64,000 nucleotides of DNA from Myxococcus eversor (GTDB taxonomy: Bacteria > Myxococcota > Myxococcia > Myxococcales > Myxococcaceae), in assembly GCF_010894455.1 (NCBI RefSeq), contig NZ_JAAIXY010000021.1:148054-212053 (forward strand), written 5' to 3'. A program made the translations under genes and the position numbers. This document shows, piece after piece, positions 1-10,760 of the stretch. Under the pieces are notes generated by a model. The model saw nothing but the letters and a program-made list of their open reading frames with translations. It made no database searches and had not been told where the DNA came from. The number at the start of each line of letters is the position of its first letter. Within the stretch, counting starts at the first letter, position 1.

Positions 1-403
1 TCTCGCAGTGCTGCCCGGCGTTGCTCTCCTTCGTGAAGAGCTGCTCGGGCGCGCCATTCGCGCTGACCTTGATCCACACCGGATACCGGAGCCCCGAGGT
101 CCTCCAGCAGATGCGCGACGTCGCCAGCCCGCCCGCTGGCACGCTGACCGTCTGGGGCGTCCCCCAGACCGCGGCCGTGGCCGGAGTGGGCGAGCAGGAC
201 ACCGCGTTGGGACAATTGCCGAAACACGCGGTGCTGCAGGCAAAGCCCGTCTGGGTGTAGCCAGGCGGGCACAGGGGCCCGCAGGAGATGAGCTCGGACT
301 CCGCTGTCTCCAGTGGGGGCTCGGCATCATCGACAGTGCCGCTCCCGCAGGCAGAGAGGAGCGCTGCCAGGAAGCTCGCGACAAGGAGGCGTCTGTTTTT
401 CAT
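1..403 (-). CDS. Cys-rich lipoprotein, C-terminus beyond window edge
   Basis: The reverse strand starts with ATG at 403 behind a GAGGAC ribosome-binding site and stays open to the window edge, so the 3' end is missing. The first ~20 residues form a lipoprotein signal (MKNRRLLVASFLAALLSAC), with the Cys in LLSAC as the likely lipidated residue. A short Cys-rich stretch follows (CGPLCPPGYTQTGFAC, then CFGNC), and after it a beta-rich segment around VWGTPQTVSVPAGG. The product is probably anchored to the cell envelope. I do not recognise the family; small Cys-rich secreted lipoproteins of this kind are common in myxobacteria. Confidence 0.75.
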   Translation of the reverse strand, partial: MKNRRLLVASFLAALLSACGSGTVDDAEPPLETAESELISCGPLCPPGYTQTGFACSTACFGNCPNAVSCSPTPATAAVWGTPQTVSVPAGGLATSRICWRTSGLRYPVWIKVSANGAPEQLFTKESNAGQHCE

Positions 404-504
404 GGGTGGGTCCTCATGCTGTTCGTGTCCGGCAAGGACATCGAATGCCGTGCGGTAGGGTGAGGGGCCCCGCGTTTGTGAATCAGCCCGCACCGGGCCT
501 CACC

Positions 505-696
505 CGTGACACCGCCATCGACTGGGGCGTGCCCGCCACCCAGGTGGGCGTGTTCCTCGACACGCTCGCGAGCCACGTCCCCATGAAGCGCCCGGGTGTC
601 CCTCGCGACATGGCCGACGCCGCGTACTTCCTGGCGACGTGCGCCTACGCCACCGGCATGGTGCTCGACATCGACGGTGGCTGGACGGCCGTCTGA
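505..696 (+). pseudogene. C-terminal remnant of a short-chain dehydrogenase
   Basis: The frame ends in a peptide that matches the C-terminal signature of classical SDR enzymes: MKRPGVPRDMADAAYFLA followed by ATGMVLDIDGGWTAV, equivalent to the usual G-x-P-x-D-x-A, F-L and T-G-x-x-x-x-x-D-G-G-W elements. No Rossmann TGxxxGxG motif or YxxxK catalytic site is encoded upstream, and the upstream frame overlaps the promoter region of the divergent lipoprotein gene. It is therefore read as a decayed fragment, not a functional enzyme. The complete SDR gene at 7495-8235 ends in a similar IAVDGGFTA. Confidence 0.6.
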
Positions 697-767
697 GCGC
701 GGGCCCCGACTCCGGCACACCGGGTCCGGCGTGCCCCGTTCGACGGGGGCATGGTAGACAGAGGGGC

Positions 768-1151
768 ATGGACGCGACGCTCGCTCCTTCGTGCCCCCTG
801 CATCCCGAGCGCCCTGCTGATGGAATCTGCAGCCGCTGTGGCACCTTCCTGTGCGAGGGGTGCCGCAAGTGGCAGGTGCAGCGGATGCTCTGCCTGCGCT
901 GTCACAAGGTGGCGTTGGGAGAGAAGCCCTCCCCGCGCGCGACGATGGCGCTCTTCTTCGCCACCGCGGGCTTCCTCGGGTTCGCTCCAGGGCTCGTGGG
1001 ACTCGTGCTGGGCTACCAGGAGCTGGCGGCCATCCGCGCGGGCACCGCGCCCGGCTCCGGCGAGGGCTGGGCCCTGCTCGCGCGCAACCTGGGCTGGTTC
1101 CACCTGACGATGCTGCTCATCATCGTCGCCGGGTGGATGGCCCGGAGCTGA
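768..1151 (+). CDS. B-box-type zinc-binding small membrane protein
   Basis: A 127-residue protein. The N-terminal ~45 residues carry a B-box-like set of metal ligands (C9, H12, CSRC, CEGC, CLRCH), and two hydrophobic segments follow (about residues 57-80 and 107-125). I chose the ATG at 768 because it follows AGAGGGG and starts exactly at the zinc-binding module. Comparable bacterial proteins couple a short zinc ribbon or B-box to a DUF4190-like membrane anchor; their function is not known. Placement in the inner membrane with the zinc domain in the cytoplasm is inferred. Confidence 0.75.
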   Translation: MDATLAPSCPLHPERPADGICSRCGTFLCEGCRKWQVQRMLCLRCHKVALGEKPSPRATMALFFATAGFLGFAPGLVGLVLGYQELAAIRAGTAPGSGEGWALLARNLGWFHLTMLLIIVAGWMARS

Positions 1152-1392
1152 GCCGCTACCCGAGCGGGCGAAAAACCATACACATCCAACCAGGGTCACG
1201 CACTGGATTTCCCTGACCCGACCCCGCACCGATTTGAGTTTGATTTCCACTGCGGGCAACTCATCGCCCCAACCTCTTCGACAAGCACCGTCAGACGCAT
1301 CCTGATTCCTCGCGGCCGATTGACGCAAAGCCCATGCGTCCGCATGATGCGAATGTCATCAACAGTCTTCTCATCCAAATGGAGACACGGCC

Positions 1393-2139
1393 ATGGCAGC
1401 CTCTTCCTCCGAGAGTCAGTTCGACGATCTGGGTGCTGCCTACGAGAGCGCCGACGAGTGGCCATTTCGTGAAGAGATTGAATTCCCGAGCGTGCTGCAT
1501 GCCCTGGGGAATCTCACGCGATGCAGCGTGCTCGACTATGGATGTGGAAGCGGGCTGTACGCTCGACTGCTGAAGTCCCGAGGAGCCGCTCGCGTGGTGG
1601 GTTACGACCAGGCCACGGGCATGCTGAGACATGCGCGAAAGCTCGAGGAGGAAAGACCTCAAGGCATCGAATACACCTCCGAGCTGTCGGCGTCCCTGCG
1701 AGACCCATTCGACCTCGTCGTGGGGGTCTATGTCCTGCCCTATGCCACGACTCGCACGGCGTTGGAGGCGATGTGCAAGGAGATGGCGTCCGTGCTGCGC
1801 CCCGGGGGGAGATTGATGACGCCCTGCCTGAATCCGGATTACGACCCCAGCGTCGGCTACTACAGGCCCTATGGCTTCTGCCTCGTGGCGGACGAACCGC
1901 ATGTCGATGGAGCGCCGGTTCGATTGGACCTCTTCCACTCCTCCGCCGAAGCCAGCGTCACGGCCTGCTACTGGTCCAGGGCATCCATGGAGCGAGCGCT
2001 GGAAGCGGCGGGGTTCACCTCCGTGAAGTGGAAAGCGGTCTGGCCTCCGAGCTTCTCCCGAATCGAAGAGGCCCCCCCGTGGATGGAAGCCTATCTGCGC
2101 AAGCCCCACGCCATCCTGCTGGATTGCCAGTTGGGCTGA
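1393..2139 (+). CDS. class I SAM-dependent methyltransferase
   Basis: A 248-residue protein of normal length for a small class I methyltransferase. Motif I is plain (VLDYGCGSGLYARLL, residues ~46-60), followed by the acidic strand-2 end (VVGYDQATGML) and a post-motif region with VLRPGGRLM. The start follows GGAGACACGGCC. The C-terminal part (HSSAEASVTACYW, LEAAGFTSVKW) matches the ubiquinone/ToxA-type Methyltransf_11 group. The substrate cannot be inferred. The next gene starts 11 bases after the stop with its own AAGGAG, so the two are probably co-transcribed. Confidence 0.85.
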   Translation: MAASSSESQFDDLGAAYESADEWPFREEIEFPSVLHALGNLTRCSVLDYGCGSGLYARLLKSRGAARVVGYDQATGMLRHARKLEEERPQGIEYTSELSASLRDPFDLVVGVYVLPYATTRTALEAMCKEMASVLRPGGRLMTPCLNPDYDPSVGYYRPYGFCLVADEPHVDGAPVRLDLFHSSAEASVTACYWSRASMERALEAAGFTSVKWKAVWPPSFSRIEEAPPWMEAYLRKPHAILLDCQLG

Positions 2140-2150
2140 AGGAGAAACGA

Positions 2151-2705
2151 ATGACGACGCAATCTCATGCGCTCCTGCAGCGGCTCGAGCTGCTCCTGAA
2201 GACCGCTCGCTTCGTCACGCTCGCGACCGCCTCGGCGGAGGGCAGGGCCTGGGCGTCGACCGTCAACTATGTGCCTCACATCGACACCCGGGTTCGCCTC
2301 CTCTGGTATTCGATGCGTGAGGCGCGGCACTCGCGCAACATCGAGGAGAACGCGGCGCTTTCCGGGTCCCTCTTCCGGACGGACCTCCAAGAGACCTCGC
2401 CAGTCGGGCTGGATGGCCTGCAATTCAGCGGCACCTGCCATGCGGTGGATGAGTTCGAACTGGAGAAGTGGCGCGGCCACTTCTACCAGTGGAACTTCCC
2501 GGATGAGTCCGTGAGGAGCCAATGGATGCTTCCCTCCACGGAGTTCCTGGGCCAGGGGCCTCGCAGGTTCTATTCCCTGACCATCGAGGAGTGGTGGCTG
2601 CTCGATATCGATGGCTGGCTGAAGGACAAGCGGGACAAACGAATCGATTTGCCCCCGCCGGGCCGGGTCGCGGAGCTCGCGGCACACGGCGAATTCGCGG
2701 TCTGA
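2151..2705 (+). CDS. pyridoxamine 5'-phosphate oxidase-like FMN protein
   Basis: A 184-residue protein with the split-barrel FMN-binding fold pattern: FVTLATASAEGRAWASTVNY is the classic first two strands, followed by LLWYSMREARHSRNIEEN (the flavin phosphate region) and LQFSGTCHAVDEFE. The start ATG is preceded by AAGGAG. Family members bind FMN, F420 or heme, and many are uncharacterised reductases. It lies 11 bases behind the methyltransferase gene, so a shared role in modifying a small molecule is plausible but unproven. Confidence 0.8.
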   Translation: MTTQSHALLQRLELLLKTARFVTLATASAEGRAWASTVNYVPHIDTRVRLLWYSMREARHSRNIEENAALSGSLFRTDLQETSPVGLDGLQFSGTCHAVDEFELEKWRGHFYQWNFPDESVRSQWMLPSTEFLGQGPRRFYSLTIEEWWLLDIDGWLKDKRDKRIDLPPPGRVAELAAHGEFAV

Positions 2706-2817
2706 TTCGCGGGATGGGGAGAAGGACGACCCTCTCCGCCGCCCCTTTTGCATCGCCCCACATGCACGGCTAGCCTCCGCCTCACGACCCGATTCGGGTC
2801 AGCGGTGGGGGATTCAC

Positions 2818-3465
2818 ATGGGTTCGAAGAAGCTGGCGCTGGAGGCCGGAGGGCCGCAGCGCCTGGAACTGTCCTGGGGACTGTTCTGGAAGAAGTTCAC
2901 CGTCACCCTCGACGGCAAGGTGGTGGGGACCACGGATGGCGGTTCGTCCGAGCTCAAGAAGGGCGTGGACTTCAGGCTCCCTGACGGGAGCACCCTGAGC
3001 GTCCAAATCCAGTCGGGAGTGCTCCAGGTGGACCTGGCGGTGAAGCGGGATGGAGTCCCCCTGCCCGGCTCCAGCACGGACCCCGAGCAGCGAATCAAGT
3101 CCGCCGCGTACATGCTCTACTTCCTGGCGGGCCTCAACACCCTGGTGGGCGTCATCGCCATGGCGATTCCCAACGAGGCGCTGGAAGCACTGGGCATGGG
3201 GATCGGCTCCGTCCTCTTCGGCGCCGTGACGGCGGTGCTCGGCTTCTTCACCTATCGCGGCACCCGCGTGGCCCCCATCCTCGCCATCGTCCTGTATGTC
3301 GGCGACACGCTCATCACGCTGATGGACACCGTCGCCCAGGGCGGCAAGCCCCAGGTCTTCGGCTTCATCATCCGCGTCTACATCGTCGTCACGCTCGTCA
3401 AGGCGGTGCAGGCCGTGAACGAGCTGCGACGCCAGGGTGAAGCGGGAGCGCAGCTCCAGCCCTGA
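2818..3465 (+). CDS. hypothetical four-helix membrane protein with N-terminal beta domain
   Basis: A 215-residue protein. The first ~85 residues are beta-rich and soluble (LELSWGLFWKKFTVTLDGK, then DFRLPDGSTLSVQIQ). The rest contains about four hydrophobic helices, near residues 97-118, 125-142, 148-165 and 180-200. The start ATG follows GGTGGGGG with usual spacing. The layout suggests a membrane protein with a soluble beta domain that binds a partner. I do not recognise a named family, and no operon partner is evident: the gene downstream is convergent. Confidence 0.7.
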   Translation: MGSKKLALEAGGPQRLELSWGLFWKKFTVTLDGKVVGTTDGGSSELKKGVDFRLPDGSTLSVQIQSGVLQVDLAVKRDGVPLPGSSTDPEQRIKSAAYMLYFLAGLNTLVGVIAMAIPNEALEALGMGIGSVLFGAVTAVLGFFTYRGTRVAPILAIVLYVGDTLITLMDTVAQGGKPQVFGFIIRVYIVVTLVKAVQAVNELRRQGEAGAQLQP

Positions 3466-3502
3466 CGCCCGCCCCCCCGAGGCAGGCGCGGGCCGCTCCC
3501 CG

Positions 3503-3700
3503 TCAGAGGGCGGGCTGCTCGCCCTGCTTCAGGACATCCACCTGACGCTGGAGCGCCTGCAGTTCGTGGAGCTTCCCCCGCAGCTCGTCGCGAAGCTCGC
3601 GCATGTCTGTGTGGAGGACTTCGTCGTGCAGCTCCTCGATGCTCTCAGCCAGACAGGCATGGAGGAGGCGAATCTGCTGCTGGGAGAGCTCCAGGACCAT
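3503..3700 (-). CDS. small coiled-coil protein
   Basis: A 65-residue acidic helical protein with regular leucine spacing (RLLHACLAESIEELHDEV, ELRDELRGKLHELQALQ). It starts at an ATG behind AGAGGTG. The composition and heptad pattern match the small proteins of the form M-x-LEL-T ... L-L-x-x-L ... EI-x-x-TD ... LR that are widespread in proteobacteria and have no known function. The opposite-strand frame of similar length over the same bases lacks such structure, so I prefer the minus strand. It converges with the membrane protein gene upstream. Confidence 0.6.
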   Translation of the reverse strand: MVLELSQQQIRLLHACLAESIEELHDEVLHTDMRELRDELRGKLHELQALQRQVDVLKQGEQPAL

Positions 3701-3876
3701 GGGACACCTCTCTGACAGCGGAAGACAGCGGGTGCGAACGCGCGCGCGTCTGCTGCTTCCAATGCCTGACGCCCAGGCGGTCGCGGAACACCGTGAAGCC
3801 TATCACGGGCTCGCGCGCCGCTCCCGGCGCCCTATCCGACATGTCTTGGAAAGGTGTTGGCTGTCCTACATACGCA

Positions 3877-3905
3877 CGCGGCGCCTCGGGTCAGGAGGCG
3901 CCGCG
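3877..3905. terminator. perfect 11-bp hairpin downstream of hppA
   Basis: CGCGGCGCCTC at 3877-3887 pairs perfectly with GAGGCGCCGCG at 3895-3905 around a 7-base loop. It lies just beyond the hppA stop codon on the minus strand. There is no U-tract, which is common for GC-rich terminators. Nearly the same stem recurs at 13535-13564. Confidence 0.55.
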
Positions 3906-3918
3906 TCATCGACGCTGA

Positions 3919-5997
<2,079 letters not shown>

Positions 5998-6522
5998 CCA
6001 ATCCTCCAGAGCAGTCCCCGGGGCTCAAATCCCCCCTCTGGGGCGCTCGCGTGCAGCGCACGTTGCGAGCAGGCCCTATACGGGATTTCCACCGAACCTG
6101 GGAGCCTTCTGGGAGCGATCAGCAGAGAGGACGGCCCACCGAGGGAATGGGCCGACGCGGAGACACGGAGGGGGGCTCACGGCGCCCGCCTTCTCGTCTC
6201 CACTCGGGACGTATTCACTCGGAGTGGTTCCCGGTGCCCCTCCGCGAGTCACGACCGCCGCTGTTTACAGGTGTTTCATCCCAGGCCCCGGACCGCCAGC
6301 CCGCACTGTGAGCAAAAATCCAGGTCTATGTTTCACCGGGAGGGAGGCATGTCGACTTCGACACCCCACCGGGTCAGCTGGCTCAGGGGTGGGTGGAGCG
6401 CTCGCCACCCTCGCCGCCGCACCTCAATCAGTTTATCTCGAATTCTTATACTTCCGGGTGTATCAGCCGCCTCCCTCGGAGAATCGAGTCCACCGCCGCG
6501 AGCGGGGGCGCCGGCTCGCGGC
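5998..6522. other. intergenic region, no gene supported
   Basis: This 525-base gap must hold the hppA promoter and leader, read leftwards, and the 3' end of the SDR-SMR-TetR transcript. One strong Shine-Dalgarno-like run (GGGAGGGAGG) precedes an ATG at 6350 on the plus strand, but the frame behind it runs antisense through tetR and looks non-coding. I recognise no riboswitch. Confidence 0.4.
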
Positions 6523-7158
6523 TCACCGGGCGGTGGCGGGCCACGCGAGCATCGCGGCATCGATGATGGCGTTCAGCTTCGCGACGGACGCGCCATCGCG
6601 GGCCTGGATGGAGAGGCCCTCGAGCACCGTGGTGTAGAACGCGGCGAGTTGCTCCACGGGGGCGGACCTGGGGAGTTCTCCGAGGGCGACTCCCCGCTGG
6701 AGCCGGCGCTTCAGCGCGCGCTCACCGCTCAGCCGGTTCTCCGCGAGGAAGGTCCGGACCGCCGCGTTCTCCGGCGCGCCCAGGAGCGACGCCAGAACAA
6801 TCATGCACCCGCGTGGCTTGTCGGCGGCGGTATAGGCCCGCGCGTTGGCGCGCAGCATGTCCTCCACCGCCGCGCGCGCGGAGGTCGCATCCTCCAGGCC
6901 GCGGGTGACGTGGAGGCCTTCGGTCCTGTCATAGAGTTCCACGGCCTCGCGGAAGAGTTCCTCCTTGCAGCCGAAGATGGAATAGAGGCTGGGCTTGTTG
7001 ACGCCCATCGCCTCGACGAGGTCCTGGATGGACGTGCCCTCGTAGCCGCGGGCCCAGAAGACGCGCATGGCCTCGACGAGCGCCTCGTCGCGGTCGAACC
7101 CTCGGGGCCGTCCCATCACAGTGGCGGGCTGCTTCTGCTTCGCCTTCTTCGTCGTCAT
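6523..7158 (-). CDS. TetR/AcrR family transcriptional repressor
   Basis: A 211-residue regulator. The N-terminal helix-turn-helix is typical: GRPRGFDRDEALVEAMRVFW, then GYEGTSIQDLVEAMGVNK and SLYSIFGCKEELF. The C-terminal half is a ligand-binding TetR_C-like domain (RGCMIVLASLLGAP, AAFYTTVLEGLSIQARDG). It is the last gene of a three-gene minus-strand operon; its ATG overlaps the stop codon of the SMR gene by four bases (ATGA), so translation is coupled. It most likely represses its own operon by binding the inverted repeats at 8245-8325. The ligand is unknown; a substrate of the SMR exporter is a reasonable guess. Confidence 0.92.
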   Translation of the reverse strand: MTTKKAKQKQPATVMGRPRGFDRDEALVEAMRVFWARGYEGTSIQDLVEAMGVNKPSLYSIFGCKEELFREAVELYDRTEGLHVTRGLEDATSARAAVEDMLRANARAYTAADKPRGCMIVLASLLGAPENAAVRTFLAENRLSGERALKRRLQRGVALGELPRSAPVEQLAAFYTTVLEGLSIQARDGASVAKLNAIIDAAMLAWPATAR

Positions 7159-7472
7159 CCGTCGATTGCCCTCAGGCCCGCGACGCCGATGCCAATCAAC
7201 GCCAGGCAGACGATGCGCGCCACCGAGACCTGCTCGCCGAGGAATAACATGCCGGAGACGGCGACACCGGCCGCGCCGATGCCGACCCAGACCGCGTAGG
7301 CCGTTCCGACCGGCAGGTGTTTCAGCGCGAGCCCCAGCAGCACGAGGCTGGCCAGGGCGATGCTGATTCCCAGCACGCTCGGCCAGAATCGCGTCAGCCC
7401 CTCGGCCCGCTTGAGCGCGAGCGCCCAGGCGATTTCGAGGGCGCCGGCCACCACCAACAGAAGCCACGCCAT
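7155..7472 (-). CDS. SMR family transporter of the Gdx/SugE type
   Basis: A 105-residue, four-helix small multidrug resistance protein, full length for the family. The essential membrane Glu is present (LEIAWALALKRAEG, residues ~12-25), and LPVGTAYAVWVGIGAAG and the terminal LIGIGVAGLR match the SugE/Gdx subgroup more closely than EmrE. Gdx proteins export guanidinium; related members export quaternary ammonium compounds. The start ATG follows GGAGGTGG, and the stop overlaps the tetR start. No guanidine riboswitch is visible upstream, so control is probably by the TetR repressor. Confidence 0.9.
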   Translation of the reverse strand: MAWLLLVVAGALEIAWALALKRAEGLTRFWPSVLGISIALASLVLLGLALKHLPVGTAYAVWVGIGAAGVAVSGMLFLGEQVSVARIVCLALIGIGVAGLRAIDG

Positions 7473-7494
7473 GACCACCTCCGACGGACGCGAG

Positions 7495-8235
7495 TCACGC
7501 GGTGAAGCCACCGTCGACCGCGATGGAAGCCCCGGTGATGAAGCGCCCGCCCGGGCCGGCCAGATGTCCCACGGTGGCGGCGATGTCCTCGGGGAGGGCG
7601 AAGTGTTTGACCGCCATGAGCGCCAGCTCGCCCGAAACGTGGGGGCCATCCGCCGGATTCATGTCCGTGTCGGTCGAACCGGGGTCGACCACATTCACGG
7701 TGATGCCTCGCTCGCCCACCTCCCGCGCCAGGCCCTTCGTCAGGCCCACGAGCGCGGACTTGCTCATCGCGTAGAGAGTGACTCCGCCATAGGGCACGCG
7801 CTGCGCGAAGCATGAGCCGATGGAGATGATGCGGCCACCGTGCGGCATGTGGGCGAGCGCGGCCTGGGTGGCGACGAACACGCCCCGGACGTGGACCGCC
7901 AGGGTCCGGTCCACCTCCTCGAGTGAGACGTCCTCGAACGGCCCGGACGGGAAGATGCCGGCGTTGTTGACCAGGATGTCCAGGCGCCCCAGCTCCGACG
8001 CCGCGCGCTCCACGCCTCGCCGGACGGCGTGAGCGTCTCCGCTGTCCGCCTGGATGGCCACGCCGCGTCGGCCCAGCGCCGTGAGCTCCTCCACCAATGC
8101 CGCCGCCTTCTCCCCGGAGTTGGCATAGGTGAAGGCGACGTCAGCGCCACCCCTCGCCAGATGTCGGACGATGGCCGCGCCGATTCCCCGCGTGCCGCCC
8201 GTCACCAACGCCGCCTTGCCGCTGAAGTCCGTCAT
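7495..8235 (-). CDS. SDR family oxidoreductase (FabG-like)
   Basis: A 246-residue classical short-chain dehydrogenase. It has the cofactor motif TGGTRGIGAAI, the NNAGI motif, catalytic Ser (ISIGSC) and YxxxK (YAMSK), and the C-terminal IAVDGGFTA. The ATG at 8235 sits five bases behind GAGGTG; a GTG two codons upstream is part of that ribosome-binding site and less likely. First gene of the operon with an SMR exporter and TetR. SDR genes next to TetR regulators are frequent and often handle the inducing compound, but the substrate here is unknown. Confidence 0.92.
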   Translation of the reverse strand: MTDFSGKAALVTGGTRGIGAAIVRHLARGGADVAFTYANSGEKAAALVEELTALGRRGVAIQADSGDAHAVRRGVERAASELGRLDILVNNAGIFPSGPFEDVSLEEVDRTLAVHVRGVFVATQAALAHMPHGGRIISIGSCFAQRVPYGGVTLYAMSKSALVGLTKGLAREVGERGITVNVVDPGSTDTDMNPADGPHVSGELALMAVKHFALPEDIAATVGHLAGPGGRFITGASIAVDGGFTA

Positions 8236-8244
8236 GCCCACCTC

Positions 8245-8325
8245 GACTTATGAACCGGTCGTTTAAAATATCTAGAGTCCGGGGTCTCCCCCGTCAAGAC
8301 TATTTAACCGACCAGTTCATAAGTC
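8245..8325 (-). promoter_or_regulatory. operon promoter flanked by 23-bp inverted repeat (TetR operator pair)
   Basis: The arm at 8245-8267 (GACTTATGAACCGGTCGTTT and following bases) and the complement of 8303-8325 agree at 21 of 23 positions, separated by 35 bases. Between them, read leftwards, lies TTGACG (8292-8297), a 17-base spacer and TAGATA (8269-8274), a good sigma-70-type promoter. One arm therefore covers the start-site region and the other lies just upstream of -35, an arrangement suited to repression by a TetR dimer at each site. Confidence 0.8.
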
Positions 8326-8368
8326 CGAGCGCGGTGGCCTTCGGGCGCGGATGGGTTCTGCCGTTGAC

Positions 8369-10624
8369 TCAGCGATTCGAGGCCGCGGTTTTTTGCGCGG
8401 GCTCCTTGCTCAGGAGTTGGACGGCGCGCTCCAGCAGCTCGTCGCGGCCCGCCTGGAGCCCCGCCACCGTCGGCCGCAACATCACGTGGGGCTCCAGCCC
8501 CTTGCGCTGCAGTTGCCGACCATCCCCGTGACGCACCTGCTGGCCGGTGAAATAGAAGGTGACGCCGCCGGGCAGCACCGCCTGGGTGACATCGCCGTTG
8601 GTGCCCGCGGTGGCGCTGCCCACGAAGACGGTGTCCGCCGCGGCCTCCAGCATCAGCCCGGTGTGCTCGGACTGGCTGATGGCTCGCGAATCAATCAACG
8701 TCACCGTGCGGCCCCGATACTTGGGAGTGCCCTTCTCCGCCAGCGCGTCGACGGACTTCACCCAGCCGACGTGCCGCGGGCCGCCCACATAGGGGCGCTC
8801 ATACACGGCATAGGGGCGTGAGCCCTTCACGTCGAAGTAGGGCCCGAGCGCCCACAGCGTGCCGCGCGGATAGTCACGCAGGTCGAACACGATGCCGCGA
8901 GTGTCCTTGAGCGCCTCGAACATCTGGGGCACCTGCTCGACTTCCAGCGTCCCCAGGTCCACGAAGCCGATGTTCCCCTCCATCACCCGGTAGGACGCCC
9001 CCGTCGGAGGAGGCAGCTTCGCCCGGGGCGTGCGGATGAGCTTCGCCTCCTTGCGCCCCTGGGCACCTCGCACGCCCAGGACGGCGGTGGAGCCCTCCTC
9101 GCCCCCGAGCGCGAGCAGCAGCGTCATGTCCCTGTGGTAGCCCGGCAGTGAGGCCGCCACGTAGGGCGCGAAACGGCGCGCCCGTGCGTCGATGGGCTCC
9201 CCGTCGACCTTCTCGATGATGTCGCCTGGAGCGAGCCCCTGAGCGGAGGCCGCATCGCGCACCTTCACCACCACCGCCTTGCCGTCGAGGTCCGTCACCC
9301 AGACCGGCGGGATGACGCCGTAGAACCGCTGAAGCTCCGGGTGGCCTCGCACTCGCGTATGGGCGTCCTGGAGCCAGGTGGTCGCCTCGGCCAACGCGAG
9401 CACGTACGCCGTCGCGTCCTTCGCCGCGTCCAGCTTCTCGAGCAGCACCGGCAAGCGGGACTCCCAGGGCCGGTCCATCAGTTCCGGGTAGGCGAAGAAG
9501 AAGCGCACCACCGTCCACAGCTTGGCCCCGGCCAGCAGCCGCAGCTCACGGGAAGGATAGAGCGAGTCCTGGTAGCTCGGCTCCGGGCGCCAGGCGGCCG
9601 TGGGCCGTGAGAGCGCTGCCAGGGCCTTCGGCTTGGGAGGGCGTGAGGCCAGCAGGAGCGCCTGTCGCATCCCTTCATCCGGGCCCTCCAGACGCGCACG
9701 CACGGGGCGACTCACGTCCGGCTCCAGGGGCAGCACCGGCTCGTCCAGGCTCAAGAGGACGCGGTATCCCTCGCCCAGCGGCAAGGAGTCCTGGGTGTTC
9801 ATCGCGCCGTCATCGAGCGGGCCTTCGGCCACCAGGAGCGCCTTGCCGCGAGCGCGCAGGGCCAGGATGGACAGGTCGATGGCGGAGTCCCCGTCGACCA
9901 GGAAGACGAGCAGCGCGGGCTTCTTGCCCGGGGTGCCCGTGACGACCTCCGCCGTGGGCACCTTGAACTCGGAGCGGTAGAAGCTCTGCATGTCATCCTG
10001 TGGCCGCAGGCCATCGTGGCGAAGCGCGCGCAAGCCAGGAACGCTCAGCTCGCCGTCGATGAAGTGGGGCAACAGCCGCGCCACCATCCACGAGACGCCG
10101 TAGCGCTGGAGGCCGCGCATGCGCAGGTCCAACACCACCGCGCGAGCCTTCGCCGCGTCCGCGTCCAGCGTCCCCTCCAGCTCCTGCAACGACGCATACC
10201 CCTGGGGCCCCAGGAGGTTGCGAAGGTCGAGCACGAGGACGTCCTTCTCCCAGCTCTTGAGCGCGCGAAGCGTGGGGGGCTTGCTGGAGACGGTGGGCGG
10301 AGTCTCAGGCTCCACCCGCGTGGCCCCGTCTCCCAGGGTCGCGAGCATGCCCTGGACCGCGGCGGCATAGGACTCCGCGTCCCGCGCCGCCTCCACCTTG
10401 GGCAGCGCGGAGAGGAAGGCGGCATCCCACTCGGCGGGAATGGAGAAGGCCCGGGGATGGCGGAACCGGACGTCACCCCAAACCTTCACCAGGCGCATCC
10501 GGCGCTCGGCGCGGAGCGCCTCCGGCGTGGAGGTCGTGGTGGAACCCTGGGCGTTGGCAGCCCCCGTGAGGAGCAGGGCTCCCAGGCACAGCAATGAGGC
10601 CCACCTCAGCGAACCACTCGTCAT
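8369..10624 (-). CDS. exported S41 family peptidase with PDZ-like domain
   Basis: A 751-residue protein with a Sec signal peptide (LCLGALLLTGAANAQG). The middle contains a PDZ-like segment (LDGKAVVVKV ... GLAPGDIIEKVDGEPID), and the C-terminal third is a tail-specific protease domain: NIGFVDLGTLEV, GIVFDLRDYPRG, then LIDSRAISQSEHTG with the probable nucleophile Ser. The N-terminal ~350 residues appear to hold a second, divergent S41-like unit (VLDLRMRG ... LLVFLVDGDSAIDLS) that lacks a clear nucleophile. I chose the ATG at 10624 because it starts the signal peptide. It probably acts in the periplasm or outside the cell. Confidence 0.85.
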   Translation of the reverse strand: MTSGSLRWASLLCLGALLLTGAANAQGSTTTSTPEALRAERRMRLVKVWGDVRFRHPRAFSIPAEWDAAFLSALPKVEAARDAESYAAAVQGMLATLGDGATRVEPETPPTVSSKPPTLRALKSWEKDVLVLDLRNLLGPQGYASLQELEGTLDADAAKARAVVLDLRMRGLQRYGVSWMVARLLPHFIDGELSVPGLRALRHDGLRPQDDMQSFYRSEFKVPTAEVVTGTPGKKPALLVFLVDGDSAIDLSILALRARGKALLVAEGPLDDGAMNTQDSLPLGEGYRVLLSLDEPVLPLEPDVSRPVRARLEGPDEGMRQALLLASRPPKPKALAALSRPTAAWRPEPSYQDSLYPSRELRLLAGAKLWTVVRFFFAYPELMDRPWESRLPVLLEKLDAAKDATAYVLALAEATTWLQDAHTRVRGHPELQRFYGVIPPVWVTDLDGKAVVVKVRDAASAQGLAPGDIIEKVDGEPIDARARRFAPYVAASLPGYHRDMTLLLALGGEEGSTAVLGVRGAQGRKEAKLIRTPRAKLPPPTGASYRVMEGNIGFVDLGTLEVEQVPQMFEALKDTRGIVFDLRDYPRGTLWALGPYFDVKGSRPYAVYERPYVGGPRHVGWVKSVDALAEKGTPKYRGRTVTLIDSRAISQSEHTGLMLEAAADTVFVGSATAGTNGDVTQAVLPGGVTFYFTGQQVRHGDGRQLQRKGLEPHVMLRPTVAGLQAGRDELLERAVQLLSKEPAQKTAASNR

Positions 10625-10760
10625 TCGTGCCCACCCCTTGTCACCGGAACCCACGAGGCTACCCCAGGTCCGTGAGGGGCTCCAAAGAGCTTCGAATGGC
10701 AGACACCCGGGCCATCCATCTTGAACGCCCGCCCGCGCGCCACGATGATTCTCGCCACCC

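Noticed and set aside
5998..6522. Possible riboswitch in the hppA leader
   Set aside because: I looked for cyclic-di-GMP and sodium-type motifs on the minus strand and found no convincing core.
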